Shown piece after piece: positions 24,124 to 32,800 of a stretch of 64,000 nucleotides of DNA. This stretch comes from Brevibacterium renqingii. GTDB taxonomy: Bacteria > Actinomycetota > Actinomycetes > Actinomycetales > Brevibacteriaceae. The stretch's first letter is position 1. Each line of letters starts with the position of its first letter. A model generated the notes under the pieces. It saw nothing but the letters and a program-made list of their open reading frames with translations. It had not been told where the DNA came from and did not search any database. A program made the translations under genes and the position numbers. The stretch covers positions 62,001-126,000 of the forward strand of contig NZ_JADBHF010000002.1 in the NCBI RefSeq assembly GCF_017808105.1. Direction: 5' to 3'.

Positions 24124-26594
24124 AGCGCATCCTCCTTGACGGTGTCGGTGGGGAACCGCTCCTCGGCCTGCCCGTCCTCGCCGCCCACGGTCGGCGGCAT
24201 GGATGTACGCCTGATCGGCCGCGAGGCCGTCGTCGTCGGGGCAGGAGCCGGCCCGCTGCCGGCCGCGATTCTCTGGATGCGCACTGCCGCATTTTTGAAC
24301 TGCGGCTGCTTGGACACAGGATCCCATTCCGTGAGCGTCAGCTCATTGGCAGCCGTCGGCTCGTCCTCCGGCCGAGTCTCCCCTGCTTCCTGCCGCTCCC
24401 AGTAGCCGTAGTGGAAGGGGGCGAATACGGTGCCGTCGCTGACAGACCCGATTCGCGCCGGGACGCGGATCTCACCGCGGCGGGAGGCCACTCGCACGAT
24501 GTCGCCCTCGGCGATGCCGAAGGCCTGCGCATCGTGTTCGGAGATCTCGACCCAGGCTGAGGGCGCGGCGCCCTGCAGCTGGGAGCTCCTCCCCGTCTTC
24601 GTGCGCGTGTGGAAGTGATAGGCCGTGCGCCCGGTGGTGAAGCGGAGAGGGTAGCTCTCATCGGGGATCTCGGGCGCCGAGGTGAACTCGGCGGTCTTGA
24701 GCAGCGCCCTGCCGGCAGGGTCCATGGAGCGGTATCTCAGCGGTCCGACGGTCGCTCCGGTGAGCAGATCGTGGCCGAAGGTCTCACACTCCTCGAAACC
24801 GGTCGAGAAGCAGCCGTCCTCGTAGAGCCGCCGCCGTCCGTCGGGGTGCTCCTCGTTGCAGGGCCAGGGGATCCCGCTGCCTCCCCGCAGACGGTCATAG
24901 GTGATCCCCGTGTAGTCGCAGAGCCGACCGCGCGAGCATTCCTTCCACGCTTCGAAGGCGTCCTCGGGAGTCTCCCAGTCGAGGAGAGGCCGACCGCTCT
25001 TGGTCGACAGTCCCATCCGCGTGGCGTAGTCGAGGAAGATCTCGAAATCGCTGCGCGCTTCGCCGGGCGGATCGACGGCCTTGTCGGCGAGGTGGACGGT
25101 GCGGTCGACGTTCGTGAAGGTGCCCTGCTTCTCACCCCACCCCGCCGCCGGCAGCACGACGTCGGCGAAGCGGGCGGTCTCGGTGAGGTAGAGGTCCTGC
25201 ACGACGAGGAAGAGGCCGGATTCGGCCAATATGCGTCGGATGCGCTCGGCCTCGGGCATCGACACGGCGGGGTTGGTCGCCGAGACCCAGAGGAGCTTGA
25301 TGCTTCCCTGCTCGGCGTAGCGGAAGATCTGCATCGCATGGGTCGGCGGAGCCCAGTGGGGGATCGTATCGGTGTCGACGTCCCAGAGCTTCGCGAGTTC
25401 GGCGATGTGATCGGGGTTCTCCCAGTTCCGGAAGCCCGGCAGGTCCCCGTCGGCTCCGGTCTCCCGAGTGTTCTGCGCCGTGGGCTGGCCGTTCATCTGC
25501 AGCACCCCGTTGCCCGGCGTGCCGAGCTTGCCGCGCAGCAGATGGAGATTGTTGACCTGGCAGGAGGCAGCTGTCGCCTGCGAAGCCTGATAGAAACCCT
25601 GCAACACGGTCGAGAGCACACGCTGCGAGGTGCCGAAGATCTGTGCGGCCCGTCGGATGTCCTCGGCCGCGACTGCGCACACCTCGGCGGCTCTCTCCGG
25701 CGTCCACTCGTCGACGGCCCGGCGCAGCTCCTCGACTCCGAGCGTGTGCTCCTCGATGTAGTCGCGGTCGATCCAGTCGTTGACGAAGAGCTCTCGCACC
25801 AGAGCATTCATCAGGGCGAGATTCGTTCCCGGACGCACCGCGAGGTGGACGTCGGCATGATCGGCGACCTCGGTGCGTCGCGGATCGATGCATACGAGTG
25901 CCGGACGGTCAGCACCGGTCAGCCGGTCGAGCACTCGCGCCCACAGCACCGTCTGCGTCTCGGCCATATTGTGTCCGTAGAGGAAGACCGCATCGCAGCA
26001 GTCGATGTCCTCATAGCAGCCCGGCTGCCCGTCGGAGCCGAAGCTCTCCTTCATCGCCGCGGCGGCCGTCGCCGTGCACAGGCGAGTGTTTCCGTCCATA
26101 TGCGGCGTTCCCAGACCGGCCTTGCCGATGACTCCGAGGGCGTAGTACTCCTCGAGGAAGAGTTGGCCGGATGTGTAGAAGCCGTGGCTGAGGGGACCGA
26201 CCTCGTCGAGCAGTTCGGTGCTGCGTCCGACGATCCGACTCATCGCGGTCTCCCAGTCGGTGGGCACCAGCTCTCCGTTCTCACGGATGAGCGGCTGTGT
26301 CAGTCGGGCCCGATTCCGCATCCCCTGCCAACTCGCGAACAGGCCCTTGGGGCCGAGCCGACCGCGGTTGACCGCATCGGTCTCTCGCCCCCGGACGCCG
26401 ACCATCTCGCCGTCCTTGACGGCGATGTCACAGGCACAGCCGTTGCTGCACAGCACGCAGGCCGACTGCACCCACTCATCGACATCGGAATCAGTGAGCT
26501 CGGCGGACAGTTTCTGGTCGACGCGGCTCGGCCACTGCTCCTCACGCGCGTACGGGGTGCGCGTACCCCAGATGTCTGCGATTCGATCAACCAT
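24120..26594 (-). CDS. molybdopterin oxidoreductase, formate dehydrogenase/nitrate reductase-like
   Basis: The 824-residue product has an N-terminal Fe-S domain (C46, C49, C53; the fourth position reads GRLGPKG with Gly81), then molybdopterin-binding domains. NTRLCTATAAAAMKESFGSD (about 169-188) supplies a probable Mo-ligand Cys173. LLWVSATNPAVSMPEAERIR, DVVLPAAGWGEKQGTFTN and TTGRTAYHFHTRTKTGRSSQ are typical of the FdhF/NasA group. No twin-arginine signal is present, so it is cytoplasmic. AGGAG lies 7 nt before the ATG at 26594. Substrate is uncertain; an fdhD gene lies at 42501. Confidence 0.88.
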   Translation of the reverse strand: MVDRIADIWGTRTPYAREEQWPSRVDQKLSAELTDSDVDEWVQSACVLCSNGCACDIAVKDGEMVGVRGRETDAVNRGRLGPKGLFASWQGMRNRARLTQPLIRENGELVPTDWETAMSRIVGRSTELLDEVGPLSHGFYTSGQLFLEEYYALGVIGKAGLGTPHMDGNTRLCTATAAAAMKESFGSDGQPGCYEDIDCCDAVFLYGHNMAETQTVLWARVLDRLTGADRPALVCIDPRRTEVADHADVHLAVRPGTNLALMNALVRELFVNDWIDRDYIEEHTLGVEELRRAVDEWTPERAAEVCAVAAEDIRRAAQIFGTSQRVLSTVLQGFYQASQATAASCQVNNLHLLRGKLGTPGNGVLQMNGQPTAQNTRETGADGDLPGFRNWENPDHIAELAKLWDVDTDTIPHWAPPTHAMQIFRYAEQGSIKLLWVSATNPAVSMPEAERIRRILAESGLFLVVQDLYLTETARFADVVLPAAGWGEKQGTFTNVDRTVHLADKAVDPPGEARSDFEIFLDYATRMGLSTKSGRPLLDWETPEDAFEAWKECSRGRLCDYTGITYDRLRGGSGIPWPCNEEHPDGRRRLYEDGCFSTGFEECETFGHDLLTGATVGPLRYRSMDPAGRALLKTAEFTSAPEIPDESYPLRFTTGRTAYHFHTRTKTGRSSQLQGAAPSAWVEISEHDAQAFGIAEGDIVRVASRRGEIRVPARIGSVSDGTVFAPFHYGYWERQEAGETRPEDEPTAANELTLTEWDPVSKQPQFKNAAVRIQRIAAGSGPAPAPTTTASRPIRRTSMPPTVGGEDGQAEERFPTDTVKEDAL

Positions 26595-26956
26595 GCATCG
26601 GCTCCTCCCGCACGACCGTTGGTCTCCCATGCTGGGCGCGACCCCAGAGACCGTCAATCGGTTCTGCTGACGCACGCATTTCTCCGCGACACGGTCCCGA
26701 CCTCGAAACCATGACCTGCGAATACGCCTCGGCGACTGGCCCGCCGAGCGGTCATTCGGATCCGGCCGAGCGCGTCGTTCGGCCCGGACAGCAGGGCACA
26801 GTAACAGCATCCGAACAGGCACGGTACCCCTGTTGTCATCGGGGCCGTCTCAGTAATCTCGGGTGTCCTATGGCACGCATGGGCAGACTTCTGCACCGTG
26901 CAGAAGCCTGGCAGACACGAGACCGTGCTGCCCTCAGCAACGACGGAAGGCAAGAG
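26595..26956. other. divergent intergenic region with hairpin
   Basis: This 362-nt region lies between the leftward oxidoreductase and the rightward DUF4235 gene. I see no gene. A perfect hairpin, CTTCTGCA-CCG-TGCAGAAG, lies at 26888-26906, about 50 nt before the DUF4235 start. Confidence 0.5.
26888..26906. promoter_or_regulatory. perfect 8-bp inverted repeat in 5' region of DUF4235 gene
   Basis: CTTCTGCA pairs with TGCAGAAG around CCG. It lies about 50 nt upstream of the start codon, so it could be an operator or a leader hairpin. Confidence 0.4.
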
Positions 26957-27265
26957 ATGACTGCAGCGAAACGCACCTCGGACACGGAATCGACTTCGGC
27001 CAAGCTCCTGTACCGGCCGATCGGCATGCTCAACGGACTCATCAGCGGCGCAGTCGCAGGGGTGGTCTTCAAACAGATCTGGAAGCGGGTCTCCCCCGAG
27101 CACAGCGAGGACGCACCCCAGGCGCTGAATTCGGATTTCAAACTCAGCGAGGTCCTTCTCGCCGCGGCGCTGCAGGGAGCGCTCTTCGCACTCGTCAAAG
27201 CGGCGGTCGACCGCAGCGGGGCACGCGTGTTCCAAAAGCTCACCGGCGACTGGCCGGGAGAGTGA
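26957..27265 (+). CDS. DUF4235 family membrane protein
   Basis: The 102-residue product contains LLYRPIGMLNGLISGAVAGV followed by VFKQIWKRV, and LSEVLLAAALQGALFALVKA followed by AVDRSGARVFQKLTG. The two hydrophobic segments flanking a short polar loop match DUF4235, a small membrane protein family of actinobacteria with unknown function. GGAAGG is 7 nt before the ATG at 26957. The gene ends just before a strong hairpin. Confidence 0.8.
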   Translation: MTAAKRTSDTESTSAKLLYRPIGMLNGLISGAVAGVVFKQIWKRVSPEHSEDAPQALNSDFKLSEVLLAAALQGALFALVKAAVDRSGARVFQKLTGDWPGE

Positions 27266-27272
27266 CCCAGGA

Positions 27273-27304
27273 GGCCCCCACGATGTAAGTTCGAGGTGGG
27301 GGCC
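27273..27304 (+). terminator. hairpin after DUF4235 gene
   Basis: GGCCCCCAC pairs perfectly with GTGGGGGCC around a 14-nt loop, starting 8 nt after the DUF4235 stop and ending 52 nt before the next gene. It is probably a terminator although no T-tract follows. Confidence 0.6.
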
Positions 27305-27356
27305 GGGAGGCCGCACCGAAGGGCTTGAGTTCCAATTGAATAGGTGAGGAGATCCG

Positions 27357-28949
27357 ATGGGACGTTTCCTGGCGATCACAGCGACTTTCGCCGCCTTGGT
27401 GGCGATGGCATGGGCTGCCGCTGTGGGACCGTGGGCGTGGTGGGTCCTCGGCGGCGTGGTTCTGGCCATCATCGCAGTGGCGGTCCATGACCTGGTCCAG
27501 AAGAAGCACGCGATTCTGCGCAACTACCCCGTGGTCGGACATCTGCGCTTCCTGCTCGAGTCGCTCAGGCCGGAACTCCAGCAGTACTTCATCGAACGGA
27601 ACTGGGACGGTCGACCATTCGATCGCGATATCCGCTCCATCGTGTACGAACGATCGAAGGGAATCCACGGGGAGACGGCCTTCGGTACCGAACGCGACGT
27701 CAACGGCGTCGGCTACGAGTACCTCCTCCATTCCACCGCTCCGGTGCCCGAACCGGAGCAGCCTCCTCGAGTCGAAGTGGGAGGCCCGGACTGCTCGCAG
27801 CCCTACAGCATGTCGCTGCTCAACGTCTCGGCCATGAGCTTCGGCTCCTTGTCACCGAACGCCGTACGGGCGCTGAACCGAGGTGCCCGCCTCGGCGGGT
27901 TCGCCCACGACACCGGCGAAGGTGCGATCTCTCCCTACCACCTCGAGCACGGCGGCGATCTGGTCTGGGAGATCGGAACCGGATATTTCGGTGCACGCAC
28001 CGACGACGGCGACTTCGATCCTGCCCAGTTCCGCGACCAGAGCGCCAGGGAGCAGGTGAAATGCGTCTCCCTCAAACTCAGCCAAGGCGCCAAACCCGGA
28101 GTCGGCGGTGTGCTGCCTGCGGCGAAGGTCAACGCGGAGATCGCGCGGACCCGCGGCATCCCCGAAGGCGAGAAATGCTTGAGCCCATCAGCGCACAAGG
28201 TCTTCACAACCCCGACCGAACTCATCGAATTCATCGCGCGGATGCGCGAACTCTCAGGAGGGAAGCCCGCCGGCTTCAAACTGTGCGTGGGTTCGCGCAT
28301 CGACGTCCTCGCGATCTGCAAGGCCATGCTCGAGGTCGGCACCGCCCCCGACTTCATCATCGTCGACGGCGCGGAGGGCGGTTCGGGAGCCGCTCCCCTG
28401 GAGTACGAGGACCATGTGGGCACACCGCTGACCGACGGACTGCTCACGGTCCACAACGCGCTCGTCGGCACAGGCCTGCGTGATCGCATCCGCATCGGAG
28501 CCAGTGGGAAGATCGCCGCCGGCAACGATGTGGTCAAACGCCTCATCCAGGGCGCCGACTACACGAACTCCGCGCGCGCCATGATGATGGCTGTCGGATG
28601 CATCCAGGCTCAGATCTGCCATACGGGCCTGTGCCCGGTCGGAGTGACCACCCAGGACCCCAAGCGGCAGCGAGCCCTGCACGTGGGAGACAAGAGCATA
28701 CGCGTGAAGAACTATCAGGAAGCTACCGTGAAACAGGCAGTCGAGATCATGGCATCGATGGGGGTCAATGATCCCCGCGACCTCTCGCCGGACTTGCTCC
28801 AGCGCAACATCGGACGCACCGAACATCGCTCCTATGCCGAACTCTACAACTGGCTGCAACCGGGAGAGCTGCTGTCACAACCGCCCGAAGGGTGGGCGCA
28901 CGACTGGTTCGCCGCCGACCCGACGTCGTTCCGGAACCGCTCACAGTAG
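27357..28949 (+). CDS. FMN-binding glutamate synthase-like membrane-associated protein
   Basis: The 530-residue product has two N-terminal hydrophobic segments (residues 5-45) and then a GltB central/FMN barrel: SLLNVSAMSFGSLSPNAVRA (about 151-170), DTGEGAISPYHLEHGGDLVW, QGAKPGVGGVLPAAKVN, IIVDGAEGGSGAAPLEYEDH and CHTGLCPVGVTTQDP. This corresponds to the standalone glutamate synthase-like family (no amidotransferase domain), whose reaction is uncertain. GAGGAG is 5 nt before the ATG. Confidence 0.87.
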   Translation: MGRFLAITATFAALVAMAWAAAVGPWAWWVLGGVVLAIIAVAVHDLVQKKHAILRNYPVVGHLRFLLESLRPELQQYFIERNWDGRPFDRDIRSIVYERSKGIHGETAFGTERDVNGVGYEYLLHSTAPVPEPEQPPRVEVGGPDCSQPYSMSLLNVSAMSFGSLSPNAVRALNRGARLGGFAHDTGEGAISPYHLEHGGDLVWEIGTGYFGARTDDGDFDPAQFRDQSAREQVKCVSLKLSQGAKPGVGGVLPAAKVNAEIARTRGIPEGEKCLSPSAHKVFTTPTELIEFIARMRELSGGKPAGFKLCVGSRIDVLAICKAMLEVGTAPDFIIVDGAEGGSGAAPLEYEDHVGTPLTDGLLTVHNALVGTGLRDRIRIGASGKIAAGNDVVKRLIQGADYTNSARAMMMAVGCIQAQICHTGLCPVGVTTQDPKRQRALHVGDKSIRVKNYQEATVKQAVEIMASMGVNDPRDLSPDLLQRNIGRTEHRSYAELYNWLQPGELLSQPPEGWAHDWFAADPTSFRNRSQ

Positions 28950-28992
28950 GCGCTTCGGCCGGCCTGTCTGCTCGACACCGGCCAGGCAGAGA

Positions 28993-29035
28993 CTCTGTTC
29001 AGCAGACCCTGACTCTGTTCAGAAGGCTCTGTTCA
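28993..29035. repeat. three short direct repeats CTCTGTTCA
   Basis: CTCTGTTCA occurs at 28993-29001, 29013-29021 and 29027-29035, spaced 20 and 14 nt, between the glutamate synthase-like gene and the oxidoreductase stop. The last copy touches the stop codon at 29033. Confidence 0.5.
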
Positions 29036-30214
29036 CGAGATCCTGTTGACGAGATCGCCCGGTGAGTGCGCCCAGTCCTCGGCGAGGACCTCCCGAGCCG
29101 CATCGAGCCGACCCTCCATGTTCACCATGAGCACTCCGCGGACCCGTCCGTCCTCGCCGAGGTAGTACACCACACCTTCGGTCTGCGGCTTCTGCCAGTC
29201 CTCGACGGTGCGCAGGGCAGGGTCGAGAACTCCGACCGCCTGATATCCGAAGTCGAAGACGTTCGTGTAGAAGTACGGTGTGTGCGTGTAGGACTCGTCG
29301 GCTCCGGCCATGATCCGCCCGACCGCTGTGCCCATACTGGTCGCATTGTCGACGTGCTCGACACGCTGCCGACCGAGGATCCTGTCCGGGTAGCGGGCGA
29401 CGTCTCCGGCCGCGAAGACGTCCGGCTGCGAGGCGCGCAGGAAGTCGTCGACGATGATCCCGTCGTCCGTGTCCAGTCCGGCGTCCTCGGCGAGCTGGGT
29501 CGCCGGTTCGATGCCGAGGCCGACGACGACGGCATCGAACTCATGGGAATCGCCGTCGTAGTCGAGCACCACACGCTCGCCTTCGGTCCGTCCTCCCGAT
29601 GCCTTCGTGCCCGGCACGAGAGTCACCCCGTGACTGCGGTAGAGCTCGTGGAACTGCTCGGCGAGGTCCGGCGGGAAGATCGAGCCGCCGAGGGTCTCGT
29701 CGTCGAAGACCAGAGTCGTGCGGGTCTCGTTCTGCACCAGGGCTGCGGCGAGCTCGGTGCCGATGAAGCCTCCTCCGATGACCGCGATGCTCGAGTTCTG
29801 ACCAGCGAGCTCCCGCAGGCGGCGGTAGTCGGCGAATTCCCGGAAATAGATGACCCGCTCGCCTTCGTCGAGGTCGATGCCCTTCGGACGTCCTCCGGTG
29901 ACGAACAGCAGCTTGTCGTAGCCGAAGCTGCCGATGGTCGTCATCACGGTTTTCGCTTCGAGGTCGACCTCGGTGGCCTCTGTGCGCAGGCTGATCCGGG
30001 CTCCGGTCGCCTCGGCGGTGTCGAAGTAGTTGTCACTCTCAGCGAAGCTCTCATCGGTCCACAGGCGCTTGCTCAGCGCCGGCCGGGTATAGGGTTCGTC
30101 GACGTCGTCGCTGATGATCGCGATCGTTCCCTCGTCGTCGATCTCCCGGATCCCCTGTGCTGCGGAGGCGGCGGCCATTCCGCCGCCGATGATCACATAT
30201 CGGAACTGGTCCAT
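29033..30214 (-). CDS. FAD/NAD(P)-dependent oxidoreductase (ferredoxin or rubredoxin reductase-like)
   Basis: The 393-residue flavoprotein has the FAD motif VIIGGGMAAASAAQGIREI at residues 7-25, the NAD motif IAVIGGGFIGTELAAALVQN at about 142-161, GRPKGIDL, and the second FAD site DVFAAGDVARYPD at about 270. FAD-linked AIF-type and ferredoxin reductase proteins share this layout. It lacks an obvious partner ferredoxin here. The SDR gene upstream is 61 nt away, so the two may be co-transcribed leftward. Confidence 0.87.
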   Translation of the reverse strand: MDQFRYVIIGGGMAAASAAQGIREIDDEGTIAIISDDVDEPYTRPALSKRLWTDESFAESDNYFDTAEATGARISLRTEATEVDLEAKTVMTTIGSFGYDKLLFVTGGRPKGIDLDEGERVIYFREFADYRRLRELAGQNSSIAVIGGGFIGTELAAALVQNETRTTLVFDDETLGGSIFPPDLAEQFHELYRSHGVTLVPGTKASGGRTEGERVVLDYDGDSHEFDAVVVGLGIEPATQLAEDAGLDTDDGIIVDDFLRASQPDVFAAGDVARYPDRILGRQRVEHVDNATSMGTAVGRIMAGADESYTHTPYFYTNVFDFGYQAVGVLDPALRTVEDWQKPQTEGVVYYLGEDGRVRGVLMVNMEGRLDAAREVLAEDWAHSPGDLVNRIS

Positions 30215-30275
30215 GTCGAATGCTCCTCTTCTCTTCTCTGGAGTGTGCGGTCAGGTGTCGGGACGGTCGAGCGTC

Positions 30276-31076
30276 CTAGATCGTTGCGACGGATCCGGCG
30301 TCGACGCGATAATTCGATCCGTTGACGAAGCTGGCGGCGTCCGAGCACAGAAAGGCGATGACTCGGGCCACCTCCTCCGGCCGACCGCGGCGCCCGAGTT
30401 CCATGAACGGACGTTCCTCGCGCAGGAACGAAGCGATCGCCTCGTCGAAGCTCGTTCCCTTCCGCTGCACTCGCTCATTCATCATCTCGTCGGTCATCGG
30501 GGTGGCGATGAAGGCAGGAGAGACGGTGTTGACCAGCAGCCCTTCGGAAGCATAGGTGCGCGAGAGTCCCTTGGCCATGGAGAGCATGCCTGCTTTGGCC
30601 GCACAGTACGGCAGCTCCTCTTCATAGGGCTGCACCGCGTCTTCGGAGGATACGAACACGATACGGCCCCAGCCACCTCGGCGAAGCCCGGGAAGGAACG
30701 CGCGAGTGACCCGGACCGGTCCCATGAGGTCGACGTCGATGGTCCGGTCCCAGCCCTCCTGACTGATCTCGTGGAACAGTCCTCCGGCACCGTGGATGCC
30801 GGCGACGTTGACGAGGATGTCGAGGTCGCCGACCTCGGCGGCGACCGCGGCGGCGAGGTCGTCGACGGACCCCTCATCTGCGATGTCGGCGTCGTGAGCG
30901 TAGATCCGCTCCTTGTATTCGGCGAGTTCGTCGACGGCCGCTTTGAGCTCGTCGGGTTCGAGCCCGGTCATCACGACGACGGCGCCCTCCGCGAGCAGTT
31001 GGCGCGCCGTCGCCAGGCCGATGCCCGAGCTCGCTCCAGTGACCAGGGCTTTGCGATCGCGGATGTTGAGATCCAT
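30276..31076 (-). CDS. short-chain dehydrogenase/reductase
   Basis: The 266-residue SDR has the cofactor motif VTGASSGIGLATARQLLAEG (residues 13-32), the NVAG-like LVNVAGIHGAGG and the catalytic Ser with Y-x3-K in VFVSSEDAVQP and PYCAAKAGMLSMAKGLS. Family members use NAD(P)H for alcohols, ketones and sugars; the substrate is open. The insertion RVQRKGTSFDEAIASFLREE before the C-terminus resembles glucose dehydrogenase or 3-oxoacyl reductase types. No strong Shine-Dalgarno was picked. Confidence 0.87.
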   Translation of the reverse strand: MDLNIRDRKALVTGASSGIGLATARQLLAEGAVVVMTGLEPDELKAAVDELAEYKERIYAHDADIADEGSVDDLAAAVAAEVGDLDILVNVAGIHGAGGLFHEISQEGWDRTIDVDLMGPVRVTRAFLPGLRRGGWGRIVFVSSEDAVQPYEEELPYCAAKAGMLSMAKGLSRTYASEGLLVNTVSPAFIATPMTDEMMNERVQRKGTSFDEAIASFLREERPFMELGRRGRPEEVARVIAFLCSDAASFVNGSNYRVDAGSVATI

Positions 31077-31194
31077 CTGTCTCCTTCCAGGTATCCGTCA
31101 GGGCCGGCAAGGTCGGAGGACCAGCCGCCGGCGAGCACAACGGTTCCAAAGCGCTGCAGCCGCGAACAGCCCCTTCCGCAGATGGCTCGCAGCC

Positions 31195-31251
31195 TCTACA
31201 ATCCGCGCGGCTCGTCTCTGTGCGGTTCGTCTACAATCCGGACGGCTCGTC
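31195..31251. repeat. duplicated gene end (22-nt direct repeat)
   Basis: TCTACAATCCG, two variable bases and CGGCTCGTC occur at 31195-31216 and 31230-31251 (20 of 22 identical). The second copy is the last codons of the YflT-like gene on the minus strand. The first copy lies 35 nt further downstream, including a matching stop codon. Confidence 0.7.
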
Positions 31252-31569
31252 GATGAGGAGCAGGATCATCCCGTCGTGGAGCTTCGCCTCGAGTTCATCG
31301 GCTTCCTCGGCACTGAATCCGAAGCCTCGGAAGATCTCACGCAGCTCGTCTCCACTTTCGTTGTACCGCTCGGCGACGAGGTCGTCGATGTTGCCGAGGT
31401 CGATGCTGACATCGTCCCCGACGAGGCAGTCGGTGCACTCCTCATCGTGGGCGAACAGATGCAGGGATTCCTTCGGCACGCCTTTCGACCCCAGCTTGTT
31501 CAGTGCATTGAGCACGCCGATGTCATCCCGGAAGGTCTTCACCATCGGCGGCACTGTCTCAGCCTCCAT
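31231..31569 (-). CDS. general stress protein, YflT/17M-like domain
   Basis: AGGAGG is 6 nt before the ATG at 31569, which gives 112 residues. The product contains PMVKTFRDDIGVLNALNKLG, KGVPKESLHLFAHDEECTDC and GFGFSAEEADELEAKLHDGM, followed by ILLLIDEP. This is the pattern of the heat-induced stress protein YflT domain, which has no known activity. A CxxC pair (ECTDC) is visible. The gene stands alone between the SDR gene and the next leftward gene, with a duplicated end sequence downstream. Confidence 0.8.
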   Translation of the reverse strand: MEAETVPPMVKTFRDDIGVLNALNKLGSKGVPKESLHLFAHDEECTDCLVGDDVSIDLGNIDDLVAERYNESGDELREIFRGFGFSAEEADELEAKLHDGMILLLIDEPSGL

Positions 31570-31679
31570 GACAAGCCTCCTCATCGGGTGAGCGTTCAAG
31601 AGCCATCGGGTCCCGCTACGCTAGCAGGCGCCGCCCGGTCCCGTAACCCCTCTTCCTGCCGAGGGCAGAGCCACCTCAG

Positions 31680-32039
31680 TCACCAGGGGTTGGCCTCCTG
31701 CCAGCGGGCGAACCAGTAGCGGTCTCCCTGATAGTGGGATTTCTCGGGCTTGCAGCCACGCAGGTCCGAATGTTCCCCGAGCCAGTCGCGCACCAGCCCG
31801 GGCACCTCGTCCATCCGGTGCCTCCATTGCTGAAGTACGAGCACGAGCACTTCGCCGTCCTCGGCATCGAGACGGCACGAATAGGTCGGCAGACCCTCGG
31901 TGATCTGCGAATGCGTATAGCGGATCTGATCGCAGCCGGTGGTGAGATGGAAGCGGATGTACTCACCGCAGACAACTGCACACAGAGCTTTGAAATCCCG
32001 ATACCGCACAAGCCAGTCCGGAGCCTCATATTCGTTCAT
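31680..32039 (-). CDS. conserved protein of unknown function
   Basis: The 119-residue product starts MNEYEAPDWLVRYRDFKALC and includes VVCGEYIRFHLTTGCDQIRY, EDGEVLVLVLQQWRHRMDEV and HYQGDRYWFARWQ. It is compact and aromatic with four Cys and lacks signal or membrane segments. The longer open frame to 32156 has no better start. I do not recognise a domain. It lies divergent from the HdeD gene. Confidence 0.6.
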   Translation of the reverse strand: MNEYEAPDWLVRYRDFKALCAVVCGEYIRFHLTTGCDQIRYTHSQITEGLPTYSCRLDAEDGEVLVLVLQQWRHRMDEVPGLVRDWLGEHSDLRGCKPEKSHYQGDRYWFARWQEANPW

Positions 32040-32125
32040 ACGTTCTATTATGCACCCGCCTGCCCGGAACGTCTGCGGCGGTCGTAGACTGGAGACAAGG
32101 TCATCTTCCGTTCTCAGGAGTTCTG

Positions 32126-32755
32126 ATGTCATCCCCGTTCGACCCCAACAACCCACGATCCGCCGCGGGCGCCCCTGACCCTCTCAACCAAGCCCAGTCG
32201 CTCCTGCACACGGTGGGCAAGGGCGTGTTCTGGGTCGTCATCGTCCGCGGCATCCTCGCCATCCTCCTCGGCATCCTGCTGCTCGCGGCTCCTGCGGCCA
32301 TGGCTGCGGCTGCCGGGATCCTCATCGGCGCCTGGCTCGTCGTCGACGGCGTCCTCACCGTCATGAATGCGAATTCGGCCCGAAAGAACGGCCTCTCGTG
32401 GGGCTGGGAGCTCGCCGCCGGCATCGCCTACATCCTCGCCGGCCTCATCATCGCCATCGCCCCCGTGTCGTTCGCACTCATCTCCGGTGTCTTCATTCTG
32501 TGGATGATGGCCATCGGCATGCTGATACGCGGCATCTTCAGCCTCGCATCCGCCTCGTTCAAGGGCTGGTCGAAGCTCCTCGGCGCCATCGACGTCATCT
32601 TCGCGATCATCATGGCCGTCGTCCTCTTCAGCTCGCCGGCAGCCGCCCTCATGGCGCTCGTGTGGATCATCGGCATCTACACGATCGTCTTCGGCGCGTT
32701 CCTCATCATCATGGCGATCATGGCCCGCAGGCAGGCGAGACCAACAGCGGCCTGA
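32126..32755 (+). CDS. HdeD/DUF308 family membrane protein
   Basis: The 209-residue product has six hydrophobic segments: VFWVVIVRGILAILLGILLL, ILIGAWLVVDGVLTVMNANS, ELAAGIAYILAGLIIAIAPV, ISGVFILWMMAIGMLIRGIF, GAIDVIFAIIMAVVLFSSPA and VWIIGIYTIVFGAFLIIMAI. Paired repeats with YxxG/VDGV turns are typical of HdeD-type proteins, linked to acid and envelope stress in other bacteria. The N-terminal 30 residues are polar. It converges with the M56 gene. Confidence 0.88.
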   Translation: MSSPFDPNNPRSAAGAPDPLNQAQSLLHTVGKGVFWVVIVRGILAILLGILLLAAPAAMAAAAGILIGAWLVVDGVLTVMNANSARKNGLSWGWELAAGIAYILAGLIIAIAPVSFALISGVFILWMMAIGMLIRGIFSLASASFKGWSKLLGAIDVIFAIIMAVVLFSSPAAALMALVWIIGIYTIVFGAFLIIMAIMARRQARPTAA

Positions 32756-32800
32756 CCGCTCCAGCCCCCACTTCGGCCGCACCCAGCGAACCCCTCACGC

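Noticed and set aside
24609..26714. A 701-residue plus-strand open frame antisense to the molybdopterin oxidoreductase.
   Set aside because: It has no recognisable motif and the opposite strand has clear domains; long antisense frames are expected at this GC content.
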